From NCBI GenBank assembly GCA_943704415.1, contig CALSCO010000226.1:1-26984 (forward strand): a stretch of DNA of 26,984 bases, given 5' to 3'. The notes under the pieces were generated by a model. It did not search any database. It was not told the DNA's origin and worked only from the letters and a program-made list of their open reading frames with translations. Shown here in pieces: positions 1-15,552 of the stretch. Numbering within the stretch: the first letter of the stretch is position 1; each line of letters opens with the position of its first letter. This stretch comes from Parvularia atlantis (lineage: Eukaryota; Opisthokonta; Rotosphaerida). Both the position numbers and the translations under genes were made by a program.

Positions 1-11
1 CCCCCCCGCAG

Positions 12-3000
12 CATCGCAACAACGAGCTCGCCAGCGTCGGTGACATCTACGACACGCTGCTCAGCCTGCCCAGCGTCGTGCCCAAGTACTCGCCGTACAT
101 CTACCCGACGCTCAACCCGTGGGACAACAGCGAGCAGCCACTGCGCTTCGTGTCGCTCGCCCCGCTGCTTCACAGCACGCCGTCGTTCGTTGTGCCGACC
201 CATCCGGCCGAGCAGTTCTCAGTCACGTCTGTTCTCGTCGGCGACTGGACCCGGCCGGCGCACCTCGCGCTGCTCGCTGAGGCCCTCGCCCACACATCGA
301 CCAGGTGCGCCCATGCACACGGCATCGCTTGGCACTGATGATGCCCTCGCACAGCACGCGCGGACGACTGGCCGTGGTGAGCCGCGGCGCGCAGATGCGC
401 CCGCTCGACGCGGCTATCGACGTCCTGGCTGAGCACGCAGACGCGCTCAAGCTGCGCTCGGGCGAGGCCGCGACGCTGCTGGCCACTCTGGCCGCGCGGC
501 TGCGCGACAACGCCGAGACAGCGGCAGACGACACAGGCCAGCTGCGCGCGCTTGAGGAGCTGCTAAAGGCGGCCGAGCCGCCCCTGCGCGCGGCTGGTGC
601 GATCGTCGCGGCGGTGCGCGAGCGTCTGCAACAGCGGGACGCGTGGCACACGCGGCAGCTGGACACCGTGCGCCTGCTCGGGCTGCACATGGAACCGGCA
701 GACAGCGTGGCGGTCGTGTGCAACGGCCGCGTGCTCGTGCCCCTGCCGACGTCCAGCTTTGACCGCAGCGACTTTGCCGCGCTCGAGGTGTACGAGTACC
801 AGCACCGCGCGAAACCGCTCGCGGCGCGGCTGGAGGCGCTGCGTTTCGACGCCGTGCCGGCCGAGGAGCAGGACGGGCGCTTTTTTGCCGACGTCGCGGC
901 GGTGGCGGTGTCGACGCTCGGGCACAACGCGCGGCGGCGCGAGCCGCTGGTGAACCACTGGCCGCTGCCCAACACGTTGCACGAGGGCGCAGACGAGGCG
1001 TCGTGCTCGTTGCGCGTCGACGCGGCACTCGACCCGCTCAGCGTCGAGGCCCAGCGGCTGACGGGCGTGCTGCTGATGCTGCGCGAGATCGACGGCGTGT
1101 GCATCTCGGTGTCGCTCCACAGCCGCCCCACGCACCAGGAGCTCCCCGTCAAGCGCTACTACCGCTACGCGATCGCGACCAAGCCGCGCTTCGACGAGCA
1201 CGGACGGCGCGTGCCGACCGAGATCGTCTTCCACGGCGTGCCGGCCGACCTGCTGCTGACAATGGGGGTGGACGACCCGCAGGTGCCGTAGGCCCGACAT
1301 TGCGCCCACACACGAGCCCGCCTTAACGCGCCCGCCGCGCGGCAGTCGTGGCTCGTGGGCTCGGCAGTCGCCGTGCACGACCTCGACAACCTCAAGATCG
1401 CGGTAGGCGACGAGCGCTCGGTGGAGGTGCGCGACGGCTCTCTGGCTGTTTACGCGCCGTCTGAGACGCTGAGCCTGGCCAGGCCGTGTACGAACTCGAG
1501 CGCCTCGTCGTCGAGGGGCACTCATTCGAGACCGACACGGGCTATCCGCCGCGCGGCCTGCAGCTCGTGCTGGGCACGCCCGTGCGCCCCGCGCAGGCCG
1601 ACACGATCGTCATGGCCAACCTGGGCTACTTCCAGCTGCAGGTCTGACCCGGCACAACAGCAGCGCGCGGCTGACCCGTCGTCGCCAGGCAAACCCGGGC
1701 CTGTGGCAGCTGCGCATCCGCGATGGCCGCTCGCTCGATCTGTACCAGTTCTCGACGCCTGCGCGCGCCGGCGGCCGCGACGACGCCCCCGAGCACGCCG
1801 TGCACCCCGTCGCGGTCGACTCGCTGGTGCTGCGTGAGATGTTTGCGGGCGTGCGCAAGCGGCCGGGGCGCGAGCACGAGCGCCTCGTGATCGAGGAAGG
1901 CGGCAGTGCCGACGGCGCCAAGAAGGACGACAATTCGATTTGGGGCTCGCTCTTTGGCGACGGCGGCGGCAAGGGCCGGCCACCACTGTCGAGCAACTCG
2001 ACGATCCACATTTTCTCGCTCGCGTCGGGTGCATTCGTGCGCAGGGCCGTCGCAACCGTGTGCTCACGACCGCGCCAGGCCACCTGTACGAGCGCCTGCT
2101 GCGGATCATGATCGTGAGCGTGCTGCGCCACACGCAGAACCCGGTCAAGTTCTGGTTCGTGCAGAACTTTGCCTCGCCGCACTTCAAGGCGAGTGCGCAG
2201 GGCCGCGCTGCATGCTGTTTGCTCACCCGGGACGCTTGCAGGAGGTCATCCCGCTGATGGCCGAGCGCTACAAGTTTGAGTACGAGCTCGTCACGTACAA
2301 GTGGCCGCGGTGGCTGCGCGCGCAGACCGAGAAGCAGCGCATCATCTGGGCGTACAAGGCGCGCTCAGCGGGTTGGAGACGGCAGGCGCTGACGAATGCG
2401 TGCGCGCAGATTCTGTTCCTCGACGTGCTCTTCCCGCTCTCGGTCGACCGCATCGTGTTTGTGGACGCGGATGAGGTGCGCGGGGGGTGAGCGCACGCGG
2501 GCCAGCGACTCACGCGCGTCCAGATCGTGCGCGCCGACATGAAGGAGCTAGTCGAAATCGACCTCAAGGGCGCGCCGTACGGGTGCGTCCCGCTCAGCAG
2601 TCGCCTCGCCGGTCTGACCGTGCGGGCGCAGGTACACGCCGTTCTGCGCCAGCCGCACCGAGACGGACGGCTTCCGTTTCTGGAAGCAGGGCTGGTGGCA
2701 GCAGCACCTCATGGGCCGGCCGTACCACATCAGGTGCGCGCGGCCGGGCTCGGACGCTTGCCGACTGAGCCGCTGATTTGCAGCGCGCTGTACCTGGTCG
2801 ACCTGCACCGCTTCCGCGAGATCGCCGCGGGCGACCGCCTCCGCAGCACTTATCACATGCTCTCGCAGGACCCGAACTCGCTGGCCAACCTGGACCAGGT
2901 GCCGCGCCGACTGCACACGTCGCTCAGCCGCCTGACTCGTGCGTTTGCTGCTAGGACCTGCCAAACCACATGCAGCACGAGCTGCCGATCTTCTCGCTGC

Positions 3001-3340
3001 CGCAGGAGTGGCTCTTCTGCGAGACGTGGTGCGCCGACGGCGACCTCGCCAAGGCCAAGGTCATCGACCTGGTACGGCGCCTGCCCGTGCGTGTCACACC
3101 GCTCACGTGGCGCGCAGTGCAACAACCCGCTCACAAAGGAGCCCAAGCTGACGGTGGCGCAGCGCCTGCTGCCCGAGTGGACGGTCTACGACCAGGAGAT
3201 CCTCGAGTTTCTGGTGCGTGGCGCTACAGCCGTGCGCGCTGGTGTTGACGCTGGTCTGCGCTGTTCAGGGCGGGGGCGCGGGCAGCGGGGCAGCGCCGCC
3301 GAGCCAGCCGGCCAAGGGCAAGGCGCGTGATGAGTTGTAG
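12..3340 (+). CDS. UGGT: UDP-glucose:glycoprotein glucosyltransferase, C-terminal two thirds (5' end outside window)
   Basis: ER-lumenal folding sensor that adds glucose back to N-glycans of misfolded glycoproteins for the calnexin cycle. The window opens in an intron (C-tract plus GCAG, 1-11), and the exon reads from 12. About 13 introns of roughly 50 nt divide some 880 codons. Thioredoxin-like and beta-sandwich regions come first ([10 protein letters not shown] near 222, [11 protein letters not shown] near 1145, [12 protein letters not shown] near 1540). The GT24 catalytic domain follows from [19 protein letters not shown] (near 2010-2110). It contains [36 protein letters not shown], the DAD metal motif (VDADE near 2460-2476), [12 protein letters not shown] and [12 protein letters not shown]. 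The last exon ends KARDEL before TAG at 3338-3340, a KDEL-like ER retrieval signal. Two introns use GC donors (2189-2241 and 2359-2409). The next gene converges 60 bp away. Confidence 0.96.
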
Positions 3341-3400
3341 TTAGCAAGGCATGTGGGCCAGAAACAAAGAAAAGAGGGCCGCCAGGCGACATGGTGCGGC

Positions 3401-6400
3401 TCACGCGGGGGACCAGCCACCGCTCGCCTTGGCCACGGCCTTCTTGCGCTGCTCGAGCAGCGCCTGGATGTAGTCCTCAAGCAGGTCGGTGATCTCCGCG
3501 CCCGACGGCGTGAAGAAGATGAACTTGTCGCCGGCCTGGAGGTCGTGCACCTGGCGCGGCCCGATGTCAGCGCTGTGCGCGCGGATGCCGGTGACGGCGC
3601 GCACGGCACCTTGAGCGAAAAGTGCTTCGGGCCGTAGTACCACGAGGCGATCTCGCCCACCTTGAACAGGAGCAGCGTCTCCTGCAGCGAGCGTGCGTCA
3701 GGCAAGCACTGGGCACAGCGCGTGTCGCGCCCGACGCTGACCTTGGTGTCGCTGTGCAGCACGGCGATGCCCTTGCTGCTCACGGCCATGATAAGGTTCT
3801 CGGGGATGGCCGTCTCGAATGATTGCTGCGCCCCGCGACGGTCAGTGTGACCGTGCGCGCTTCGGCAGACTGCGCGCCGCACCCGCACGACGAAGAACGA
3901 GCTGCCGTAGTGCGGCCAGCGCCGCACGGTGTCGATGAACAGCGCCTTGGCGTCACCCTGTGACTTGCCGCTGAGCAGCGTCGCGTAGGCCGACAGGATC
4001 ATCTGCGGACGGCGTCAGCGCGCAAGCAGGACGCGAGGCCCGCGCACCTGCGTCCACTCCTCTTTGCTCTGCGTGCCGTACACGTACTCGGGGATGTACG
4101 CTGTGAAGAGCTCGGCGTACTCGCGCACCTTGCCCTGGTCGTCGCCGGAGGCCTTGTACTGCAGCGCGGCGAGGAAGGCCATGTCCTGCGCGACGCTGTC
4201 AGTGCAGCCACAGCGTGCAAGGCCACGGCTCACCTGTCCGCGCTCGTACGCGTCCTCGGACGGGCACCGCAGCAGGCCGCGCAGCACCAGCGGCACGACT
4301 TGGTGGTAGACGAGGTTGTTGAGCGCGTTGCTCGACGTGTCGTCGCGCCCGAGCCAGAGTTTCTTCTTGAACACGAGGCGACAGTTGGACGGCGCGATTC
4401 TGGCCTCGGCCATGGCGTCGAAGATGTGCTTCTTGGCAGGGATGCTCATCTCTGCCGCGGCGCGCGCTCCGTCAGCCCCATGCGAAGCCCTATCGCGCGA
4501 CGCGCGCACCGATATTGGCCGAGTCCACCACGAGGTACAGCCCGCAGCCCGACCAGACGTCGGCGTTCGTGTCTAGCTTGTTGGACACCTTGCGGATCAT
4601 CTCAGCGGCCGTCGTTGCGCCGTCGAGCATGAACGAGCGCGACGACTGGTCCGGGAAGAAGACGCGCAGGGCGATCGGCAGCTTGTTCTGCGCGCGCCGT
4701 CTGAGCCGGCCGGCCACTCACGCAGCCGCACGGCTACACACCACCAGGCAGTCAAACTCGAGTGCCACGGGTGGGTGCTCGCGCGGGCCATTGACGCGCG
4801 TGCGCTCGAGCAGCTCGGCCGACGTCTCGGCCAGATTCTGCATAGCGCCATCAGCGAGCAAGCGCGCGCAAGTTGTGCCGCACCGCACCTGGAAGATGGT
4901 CTCGTTGCGCGGCGTCGAGTGCAGCAGGAACTGGCGCAGGTACGGGAACAGGCGCTCGGTCGGGCTGAAGCTGGTCAGGCACAGCGACATGAGCCACCAG
5001 CCGCGCTCGACGCTGTCCCTGCCGAGCGAGGGTGCGTGAGCAACGGCGAGGGGCGCATCGAATGGGTGCGGGGGCGCACTTGCGCTGGTTGCCGAGCAGC
5101 TGCTTCATGAGTTGGCAGTAGAGTTCGTCACGCAGCTCCTCGCTGGCGATGCCTTCCTCGATCACCGCAACCGCGTGCTCGCGCCAGTCCTTCTTAGACG
5201 GGTAGTCGCCCATGGCGCGCATGATGCCCTGGCTGAGCGCCACGGCCAGCTTGATGCTGCGCTTGCTGACGAGGGCCGACAGCAGCGGCGCCTTGAGCGG
5301 ATCCTGCGTTTTCAAGCGCGTGTGAGCTGGCGCAACAGACACAGACAAGGGGCGACGCACCGGCGACCACGACAGGTCCTCGGGCAGGAAACCGCCGCTG
5401 ACCTCGCCGAGCACGGCCAGCGACGACAGCACGGCCTCCTCCTATGCGCAGTGAGCGCACGGCCGGCCACGCGCCGACACGCGCTGAGACGCGCTGAGAC
5501 GCACCCGTGGGAACGAAATCGAGCCGAAGCGTCGGCCCGACTTGCCGCTGAGCGACGACCGCCGCCGGTCACTTGCGGACGGCGGGCTGCCGGGCGGTGT
5601 GCCGCCCTGCGTTTGCACGCGCGGTCGTGTCAGCGCTCGCGCACAAGGCAGCCGGTCGTCCGGCGCGCACGATGGCCAGAACGCGGTTCTTCATCGTGCT
5701 CTTGCTGCGCTTGGGTTGGTTGAAGTACTTCTTGGCAAATTTGGCCAGCGTGTAGCGCTCGTCGAGCAGCATTGAGTTGGTGCGCCTGGCCACCGCGCGA
5801 GGCGTCAGCGCGGGCGGGGCGCGTAACACCGGGCCGCGCGCACTGGAAGCGGTTGTACGACTTGGGCGCCGTCTTGAGCGCCGAGACAATCTCAGACTTG
5901 GCCGACTCTTCCGAGTACGTGAGCGTTGCCTGCGCAGTGTCAGCTCGTGCAGCGCCAGCCGTGTGCGCCGCAACGCGCCTGGAACAGGATCGTCTCTTTG
6001 GACATGGGCGGGTCGTTGCCGATCAGCAGTTCGACGCGGGTCTTGGGGAACAGGCCGTGCTCGTCGTTGCACTCGCCCTGCGTCGCCGGTGCGGTCACAA
6101 AGGCGGCGAGATGAGCGAAGAGCACGCGGCGCACCTTAAGCCAGCCGTCGGGCACGTCCTCGCTGCGGTGGATGCGGATGACCGAGCCCGTGGCAAACTC
6201 GAGCAGAAGCGGGTCGTGTACCGAGTGTGACTGCCGGCGCGCGTCAGCCATGCAGGGTGAGAAAGGCGGACGTCGCGCGCACCTGCGTCGCTATGCAGTA
6301 CGACCCGTGCTCCTTCAGGTGCAGCATGTACGCGTACGCGGTCGCCTTGACCTCGGTCCCGTGCGTGTCGAAGCCGACGACCTTGTTGCTGCTCTTGCCT

Positions 6401-9400
6401 TTCAGAAAAAGCCGGCGCAACAGCCGCCCGCGCACCCAAAGAGCGTGAGCTTGACGCTGGACGTGGTCGCCGTAAACTGCGTGAGAAGGGCGTACTCGAT
6501 CTTGTTGACGAGTTGCTGTCATGCGCGCGCGCACGCGTGAGCGGCACAACAGACCGCGATGCTGCGACGCACTCGCCGTCCGTTCAGGTACCTGAACAGG
6601 ACCATGCCCGTGACGTTGACGAGCATGAACAGCTGGTCGTCCGCCGCGCCGTACGGCAGGCCCTCGGTTTGCTGCGCGGCCGTGGGCTGGTGCGAGGCGC
6701 GTCGTCACGCACACGCACCCGCACGGCAAACGTGTGCCCAAAGTACAGCGGCCACGACTCGGCCAGCACGATCATTCGCCGGAAGGCCGTCTCGGCATGC
6801 GAGTCCTCGACCAGGAAGCGGTCGTACGTCAACGTGAAGTCGGCGATCCACGTCTGCGGCGGTGATGAGCCGCCGTGCACATCGCGCTGGTGGTGCGCGC
6901 ACCTTGGTGTCCTTGAGCGTAGCGACGTGTGGCGCGAGGACGCACTCGAGCGACTTGGAGTCGCTGTGCACGCGGGCGATCAGCGTGTGTGCGCTGGCAG
7001 GGCAGACGGGACGCGCACAAATTGAGCGTGTGGATCTGCTCGCGCGCGCCGCCGTTGCCCAGGAACCATAGCACGGCCACGCTGAGCGCGTCCTCGATCG
7101 AGACCTCGACCGCGCCCGCAAACACGTCATTGTTGATCTGGTCAGCCACGAAGCGGTTGATCTCGTCCACGTCGCGGCGGTGGTCGGGCGCGAGCGTGTG
7201 GCGGCTGCAGGGGAGCGGACACTCAGGCACCATGCACGCGGCGCGACGGCATGCGCGCGCACCGGAAGATCAGCACGCATTTCGCGACTTTCTCCTCCAG
7301 CAGGCTGATCGTGTCCATCACGTGGGCCTTGCTCGCCACGACGCGCTCTGCCCGCGGCGATCAGCCGGAAGCACGCTCGCACACACAGAGCAGCGCATGC
7401 GCACCGTTAACCGTGATACCGCAGCCCTCGTCGATCGGCAGGCCGCTGAACGGGGCGAGCACGAGCGTGAGCTCGTCGCCAAGCACCTGCGCGCACGCGT
7501 CAGCCTCGGCTGGCCTCACGGCGCGCTCATGGACGCACGAGGGGGTCCAGCGCGAGCGTCGTCGGTCCGGGCAGCACGTCGACCATGACCGCACCGCGCG
7601 CGGCCGCTGCCTCGTACTCGAGCGAGCACGGCGGGCTGCGTGCACGGGCTCCGTCCATCAGCACTTGCACGCTCATCCACGGACATCACGCACCGCTTGC
7701 GCGCGCCGGTCTGCTTGACGCGCAGAATGAGGCGCTGGCAGTGCGACGCGAAGCCGTCCGGCCCGCGCTTGACAATGTACACGAGCAGGTAGCTGCGCGC
7801 GGGTTTCGTCAGCAGCGGCCGGCGATCGAGGGCCGCTGTCACGCCGCACGGGAACAGCGCGTCGGACGGCGACATGCACCCGAGCAGGAGTGCGAGCAGG
7901 TACCAGCCGGCCCAGACAGACTCCCTGTGCACAACGGCGCGCGTCAGTCGCGCGTATGCCGCTTGCGCGGCCGCGACGCACTTGGACCCGTTCATGGTCG
8001 TGTGCCGGACGAGCTGGCAGAATAGCTCGTCGGTCAGGCGTGCCGAGCCGCGGCACATGTCCCACAGCAGGTCGACCTGCTCCTTGCGCTTTGCCTGCGC
8101 CGGGCGGGTCAGCGCAGAGCACGCGGCACTCACACGCGATGCCGTGCCCGCATCTCGACCCCGGGCTCGAGCTTCAGCTTTTTGCCGTCGTCCTTGAGCA
8201 CGCACGCGCGCACAAACGCGCGGATGCACCCGTCGATCGACACAGCGTTGGCGTCCTCGGGCACGCTCAGTTTGACGTGCAGCCCGGCGGTGACGGGCTC
8301 GTCGCTGTACTGCAAGGACGCGCCCGGGCGGAGGTAGAGCGAGGCGTACTTGGCGAAGGCGTACTGCGTGGCCAGGTCGACGCCCTCGGTGCTGCCGTCG
8401 GTGAGCGCGGCCGACTGCGGCGGCGGCAGGTCGTAGGCGGCGATGTAGTCGTACTGCTCGTTGTTGAGCTCCTGGGCGAGGCCGATGATGGCGAAGCCCG
8501 GGTTGTCGAGCTGAGCCTGGCGCCGCTTCTCCTCCATCAGGCGCACTTGCTCCTCGGCCTCCTTGCGCCGGCGCTCCTCGAGCGCCTCCTCCTCCTTGAG
8601 CCGCGCCTTACGCTCCTCTTCCTCGCGCATGAAGCGGTCGTAGCCCTCTTTCTTGTGAGCTAGCGCCTGACGGCAGACGCGCGCGCGCAGGGCCGCGTTG
8701 ACGAGCTGCAGCGCGAGGTGGAAGATCTGATAGCGCTCGCGTGCGCGCCAGCCGCGGACGATCTTTTGGATCGCGACGGCAGCGCGGCGCATGCGGCGGT
8801 AGAGGCGCACGGCGCGCGCGGCGCGGAAGTTCTTCTGGAAGATGACCGTGGCCTCGCGCCTGACCTTGAAGCGCGCGCGCGCGACGACCATCTTGCCAAA
8901 GTACGCGAGGCGCAACGCGGCGGTGGCGAGGATGTTGAAGCGGCGGGCCTCGAGCACGCGCTTGGGGCCGATGCGCATGAAGATCTGCACCCCGCCGCAC
9001 GCGGGTGAGTGGCCCGCGGCGACGTGCGCGAGAGCGCAGCGGACGCACCATCGTCTTGCCAAGCTGGTAGTCGTTGCGGTCGAGTTTGAGCACGTCGGTG
9101 ATGATCTCGCAACGGCGGCGCAGCTCGTCCTTGCTGCCGTGCTGGACCTTGATCGGGAAGTAGCGCGCGTAGAACTCGTCGTAGGTCATGCGGAGCGAGT
9201 AGCCGAGCGAGCGGATCTTGACGGTCTCGATCATGCCCGTGTAGCGCAGCTGCGTCAGGACGATCTCGCGCTCAAACGTGTTGGGCGCCTTGACGACGTT
9301 GGGCTTGATACACCGGATGAAGTACGGGTCGGTGGCCTCGAGCCGGCTCATGAGCAGGTTGAGCGAGTCCTTGAACTGGCCACCGACGGTCTGCTTGGCC

Positions 9401-12399
9401 TGGCCGCGCTTGAGCGTGACGCGCTGGTTGCTGAGCTCGCGGTCGCGCTCGAACCAGCGTCGGACCATGTCCATCTGCGGCGATGTCAGAAGATGAGGGC
9501 GCCGCACGGGCACGCCGCACTTTTGAGTTGACAAAAAGCTCGATCACAAAGTCGTTCAGCAGGTCCATGTTCTTCTCAAGGAAGCTGGAGGCGTTGTACT
9601 GGACCTGCGGCGCGTGCGGCGTCAGGGGTGTCACGCAGGTGCGACTGCGGGCACGCCGCGCCTTGGCTGCGTAGTGCGAGATGGTGAAGTTGCGCGACTT
9701 GCCCTGCGCGACGGCATACATTGCGTTGCTCACGTGGTTGTCGTTGAACTTGTTCATGAGCGTGTCGTCCGTGGCCGACGGGAAGAATGACTCTGCGGCT
9801 CGCGGTCAGAGTGCGCGCGGGGGCTGTGTGGGCGAGCGACGCGCCCTCGTCGAGCAGGTTCATCAGCGACAGCTTCTTGCGGTAGAGCAGCTGCAGGCAG
9901 TCCTCGTTGTCGGTGTACTGGATGACGTCCCACTGGATGCCCTCGCGCTTGTACTCCTGCAGCGCGCATCGCCGCGTGAGCTGGCGCGCGTGCACAGGGT
10001 CGTCCGACGGCACCTCCTGCTCCATCTTGAAGATGTGGTTGTTGAAGTACGACTGCAGCGTCTCGTTGGCCATGTTGATGCAGAACTGCTCGAAGCCGTT
10101 TGTCTGCAACGACCCCGCGTGAGCGACACGCGGTACACGGCGCGCGCGGCGCACGGCGCAGGCGCACCTCCATGACCTCGAAGCCAAAGATGTCGAGAAT
10201 GCCGACCGAGTTCATGTCGGCGCCGAGGTCGTCGCTCGCCTCCTCCTCCTCCTCCAGCTTGGACCGCTTGAGCGCCATGGCCGTGTTGATTGCCTCGACG
10301 ATGTGCCGGAACAGGCGGCCGTAGACGGCCTTGGCGATCGAGTCGCGCGTGGCCTCGGCCTGCGCGGTGGTGCTGTCTCGCTGGATCGTGTCCTTGCCCG
10401 TCTGCGCACGAGGGCGTCAGCGTCGGCCTGCCGTGCCGCACGCTACGCGCCTTGAACGACTGCAGCGTGATGGCCCGAACGAGCTCGGGGGCACTCAGCC
10501 GGAGCAGCGCGGCGGTCACCTCAATCTCTGCGCGCACTGGTCAGGCGTGCATCGAGGGGGGTGAGCGTGCGCACCGCTGGTGAGGATCACGGCGCTCTTC
10601 TGCGTGTTCCTCGTGTCGGCGTCGATCGGGATGTTGCCAACGTGCAGCACAAACGCGAGCACCTGGAAGATCTCGAGTTGCTGCTGCGGGCTGAAGCCGA
10701 CGACGCCCAGGGCAAACTGCGCGAGGCGTGTGAGCTGCTGCGGCGGTGATGCGCACGCAGCAACAGCACCTTGAGCTCCTTGTACGTCTTAGCGTCGTCG
10801 ATGCCTACGATCGGCTTTGTGTTGCCGTGCTTGAGGTAGTGGAAGCCCTCGGCGTTCTTGAGCTTGAGCAGCACTGTGCAGACAGTGCGTGAATGCGGCG
10901 CTGCGGCGGCACCGTAGAGCACGCACGCTTCTCCTCGGGCGCGGCGCCGGCCAGCAGCGCGTAAAAGACGTGATAGTTGCGATCCTTGGCGTGCTGGCGG
11001 ACGATGCGCGACTGGCACCGCGCGCACGTGAGCAGCTTGCGTTATGCATGGCAACTGCGCGCACCTTTTCGAGCAGGTCTGTTTCGCGGCGAAGCGGCGC
11101 AACGGCGCGGTTAGTGGCGACGCTTGCGCGCAAGGCGAGCGGAGAGGAAGCGGTAGCAGCGGTCTTGCCCCGGGTAGTAGCCGACGCCGCGGTGGCTTTG
11201 CGGCGCCGGCGTATCTTGGCAGCGAGGCGTTCACGGAGAGAGGAAAACGGAGACAGAGTGAGATCTTGGAAGCCGGTATCGGCGGAGCGCAATCGCTCGA
11301 CCTGACGGTACCGCCTTCTATGGCTTCCGTGCCCGCACCCACCCGCAGCGTCCGCACCACCCACAGTGCCCACCCGCCCGTGCACACGCACATTCGGTGA
11401 CCTTGCCGCCGACGATCTTGCCGGCGCTGCTGAAGAAGATCTCGACATACTTGCCCTGCGCGGCGGCGCGGTCCTGGCTCAGCGGCGCACGGCATACACG
11501 CCGCGAACGCCACGCACAAAGCGGCTCGAGTTGTTGTTATTGGCCGTGGTCGCGTTGCCAAACGCCTCGAGCAGCGGCGACGACTCGAGCAGGAACTGCT
11601 CCACGGGCGAGTGCTCGCCTGACTGGAACGTGAGGTAGTTGATGATCAGCTTGGTCGACTCGGTCTTGCCCGCGCCAGACTCGCCGCTGGCACGCCGCAC
11701 ACACGGTCGGCGCGCTGATGCGGCAGACGACGGGCGCTCGCGCACCTGATGAGGATGCTCTTGTGCTGGCTCTCGTGCGAGAGCGTGCGGTAGGCGTCGT
11801 CGGCGATGGCGAAGATGTGCGGCGGCAGGTTACCGAGCTTGCTGCAGCGGCGGCGCGCCCCGTTCCGCCGTGAGCGCGATCGTGACGCAGAAGCGCAGCA
11901 CCGCCCGCACCTGTTGGAATACTTGGCGACCATGTCGGGCCCATAGAGCGGCACGGGCTTGTACGGATTGACGGCGATAAGGATCGAGCCCGTGAACGTC
12001 TGCGCCGTCGTGTGAGCGCCGCGAACCGCAGCGCAGACGGCCGAGGGCGCACGTAGATGTTGTCGGCCTTGTGGCGTACGCGCAGGTTGCGCAGCAGCGA
12101 GCCCTCAAACAGCTCCGACAGATTGATCATGTCGTCGATGCCGCGCTGCGACGCGTCGTCCATCGGGCGGCACACGTCCGGGTGCCGGCGCAGGTGCATC
12201 GTCTCGCCCGCGCGCTCGCCGCCGAGCACGGTCACGTCGACGGCGTCGCCGGCGGCCGCGTCGACAGCGGCGTCGATCCAGCCGAGCTTGTCGTGCTTGA
12301 CCCAGACGAGCGCGCCCGCCTTGTACTGTCGTTGCACGAGGGCCGTGAGCACGAGAGAGAGGGCGCAAGAGGGGGGGGGGCGCGGCGCACGTCCGACAT
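3401..12399 (-). CDS. Myosin VII-like heavy chain (motor, IQ, helix, MyTH4-FERM-SH3-MyTH4-FERM)
   Basis: Actin-based motor of the MyTH4-FERM group, with a membrane- and adhesion-binding tail. The start ATG at 12399-12397 has an in-frame TGA directly before it; exon 1 encodes only MSD. The motor has P-loop GESGAGKT (11662-11685), switch [22 protein letters not shown], switch II DIFGFE, DEESFFP and CIKPN. An acidic insert (EEEEEASDD) precedes switch II. One clear IQ motif ([17 protein letters not shown]) and weaker ones lie near 8720-8990. A charged helix follows (8480-8660). The first MyTH4 lies about 8400-7680, FERM about 7640-6290, SH3 ([21 protein letters not shown]) about 6230-5990, second MyTH4 ([42 protein letters not shown]) about 5760-4900, and a final FERM ends TGA at 3401. 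About 44 introns leave roughly 2,150 codons, close to animal MYO7A. Four introns use GC donors. The domain order fits class VII; other SH3-bearing MyTH4-FERM classes are possible. Confidence 0.95.
11079..11391 (-). other. Outlier 313-nt intron of the myosin gene, next to a 14-nt exon
   Basis: Nearly all introns here are 40 to 90 nt, but the one after GGKVTE in the myosin motor is 313 nt (donor GTGCGTGT at 11391, acceptor AACAG ending at 11079). It is followed by a 14-nt exon (11065-11078) and an ordinary intron. The spliced product reads KVTEYLLEKSRIVRQ, matching the conserved myosin YLLEKSR region in phase. The middle of the intron is richer in A and T than its surroundings. I see no convincing C/D box snoRNA motif and no recognisable protein in it. 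Confidence 0.65.
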
Positions 12400-12501
12400 T
12401 CACGACAACAGAGCGCGGGCACGGCTGATGCCTGGCGCGGACTGTGTACCACCCGTTGAAACTTGATTACTCAGAGTCGCTGTACGCCAGAACCAACAAT
12501 A
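12400..12501. promoter_or_regulatory. Shared divergent upstream region, myosin and MGRN1-like gene
   Basis: There are 102 bp between the two divergent start codons, so both promoters and both 5' leaders must fit here. The right half is relatively A/T-rich (around 12458-12501) compared with the surrounding coding DNA. I see no TATA box or other named element. Confidence 0.5.
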
Positions 12502-15439
<2,938 letters not shown>

Positions 15440-15552
15440 CGCCTGATGACGCGATGAGACGCAAAGCGTGGCTGTGGCATCCGTCTCTTTCCTCCGCCCC
15501 GCATCCGGCGCGTCCCGCATTCGCCGCGTGCCGCATCCGCCGCGCATCGACG
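15440..15552. promoter_or_regulatory. Shared divergent upstream region, AK3 and helical-WD40 gene
   Basis: These 113 bp separate two divergent start codons. They contain TGAGACGCAA at 15455-15464, a ten-mer found again at 23131-23140 just upstream of another start codon. A pyrimidine-rich stretch (15480-15510) and repeated GCATCCG/GCATTCG-like units lie nearer the + strand start. No TATA box is visible. Confidence 0.5.

Noticed and set aside
223-1152. Long antisense open frames over the UGGT and other genes
   Set aside because: They arise from high GC content on the complement of real exons, have Arg/Ala/Ser-rich low-information translations and cross known introns.
5400-9100. Two separate genes (motor and tail) within the myosin region
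   Set aside because: All exon phases connect from motor through IQ, helix, MyTH4, FERM, SH3, MyTH4 and FERM on one strand, and no internal start or terminator region is visible.
10740-10792. A 32-nt intron in the myosin motor ending at the first AG
   Set aside because: Using the next acceptor gives 53 nt with a CTCAC branch-like motif and keeps the frame, matching all other introns.
11079-11391. Intronic C/D box snoRNA or nested ribosomal protein gene
   Set aside because: No paired C and D boxes were found, and the basic reading frame there does not match a ribosomal protein I recognise.
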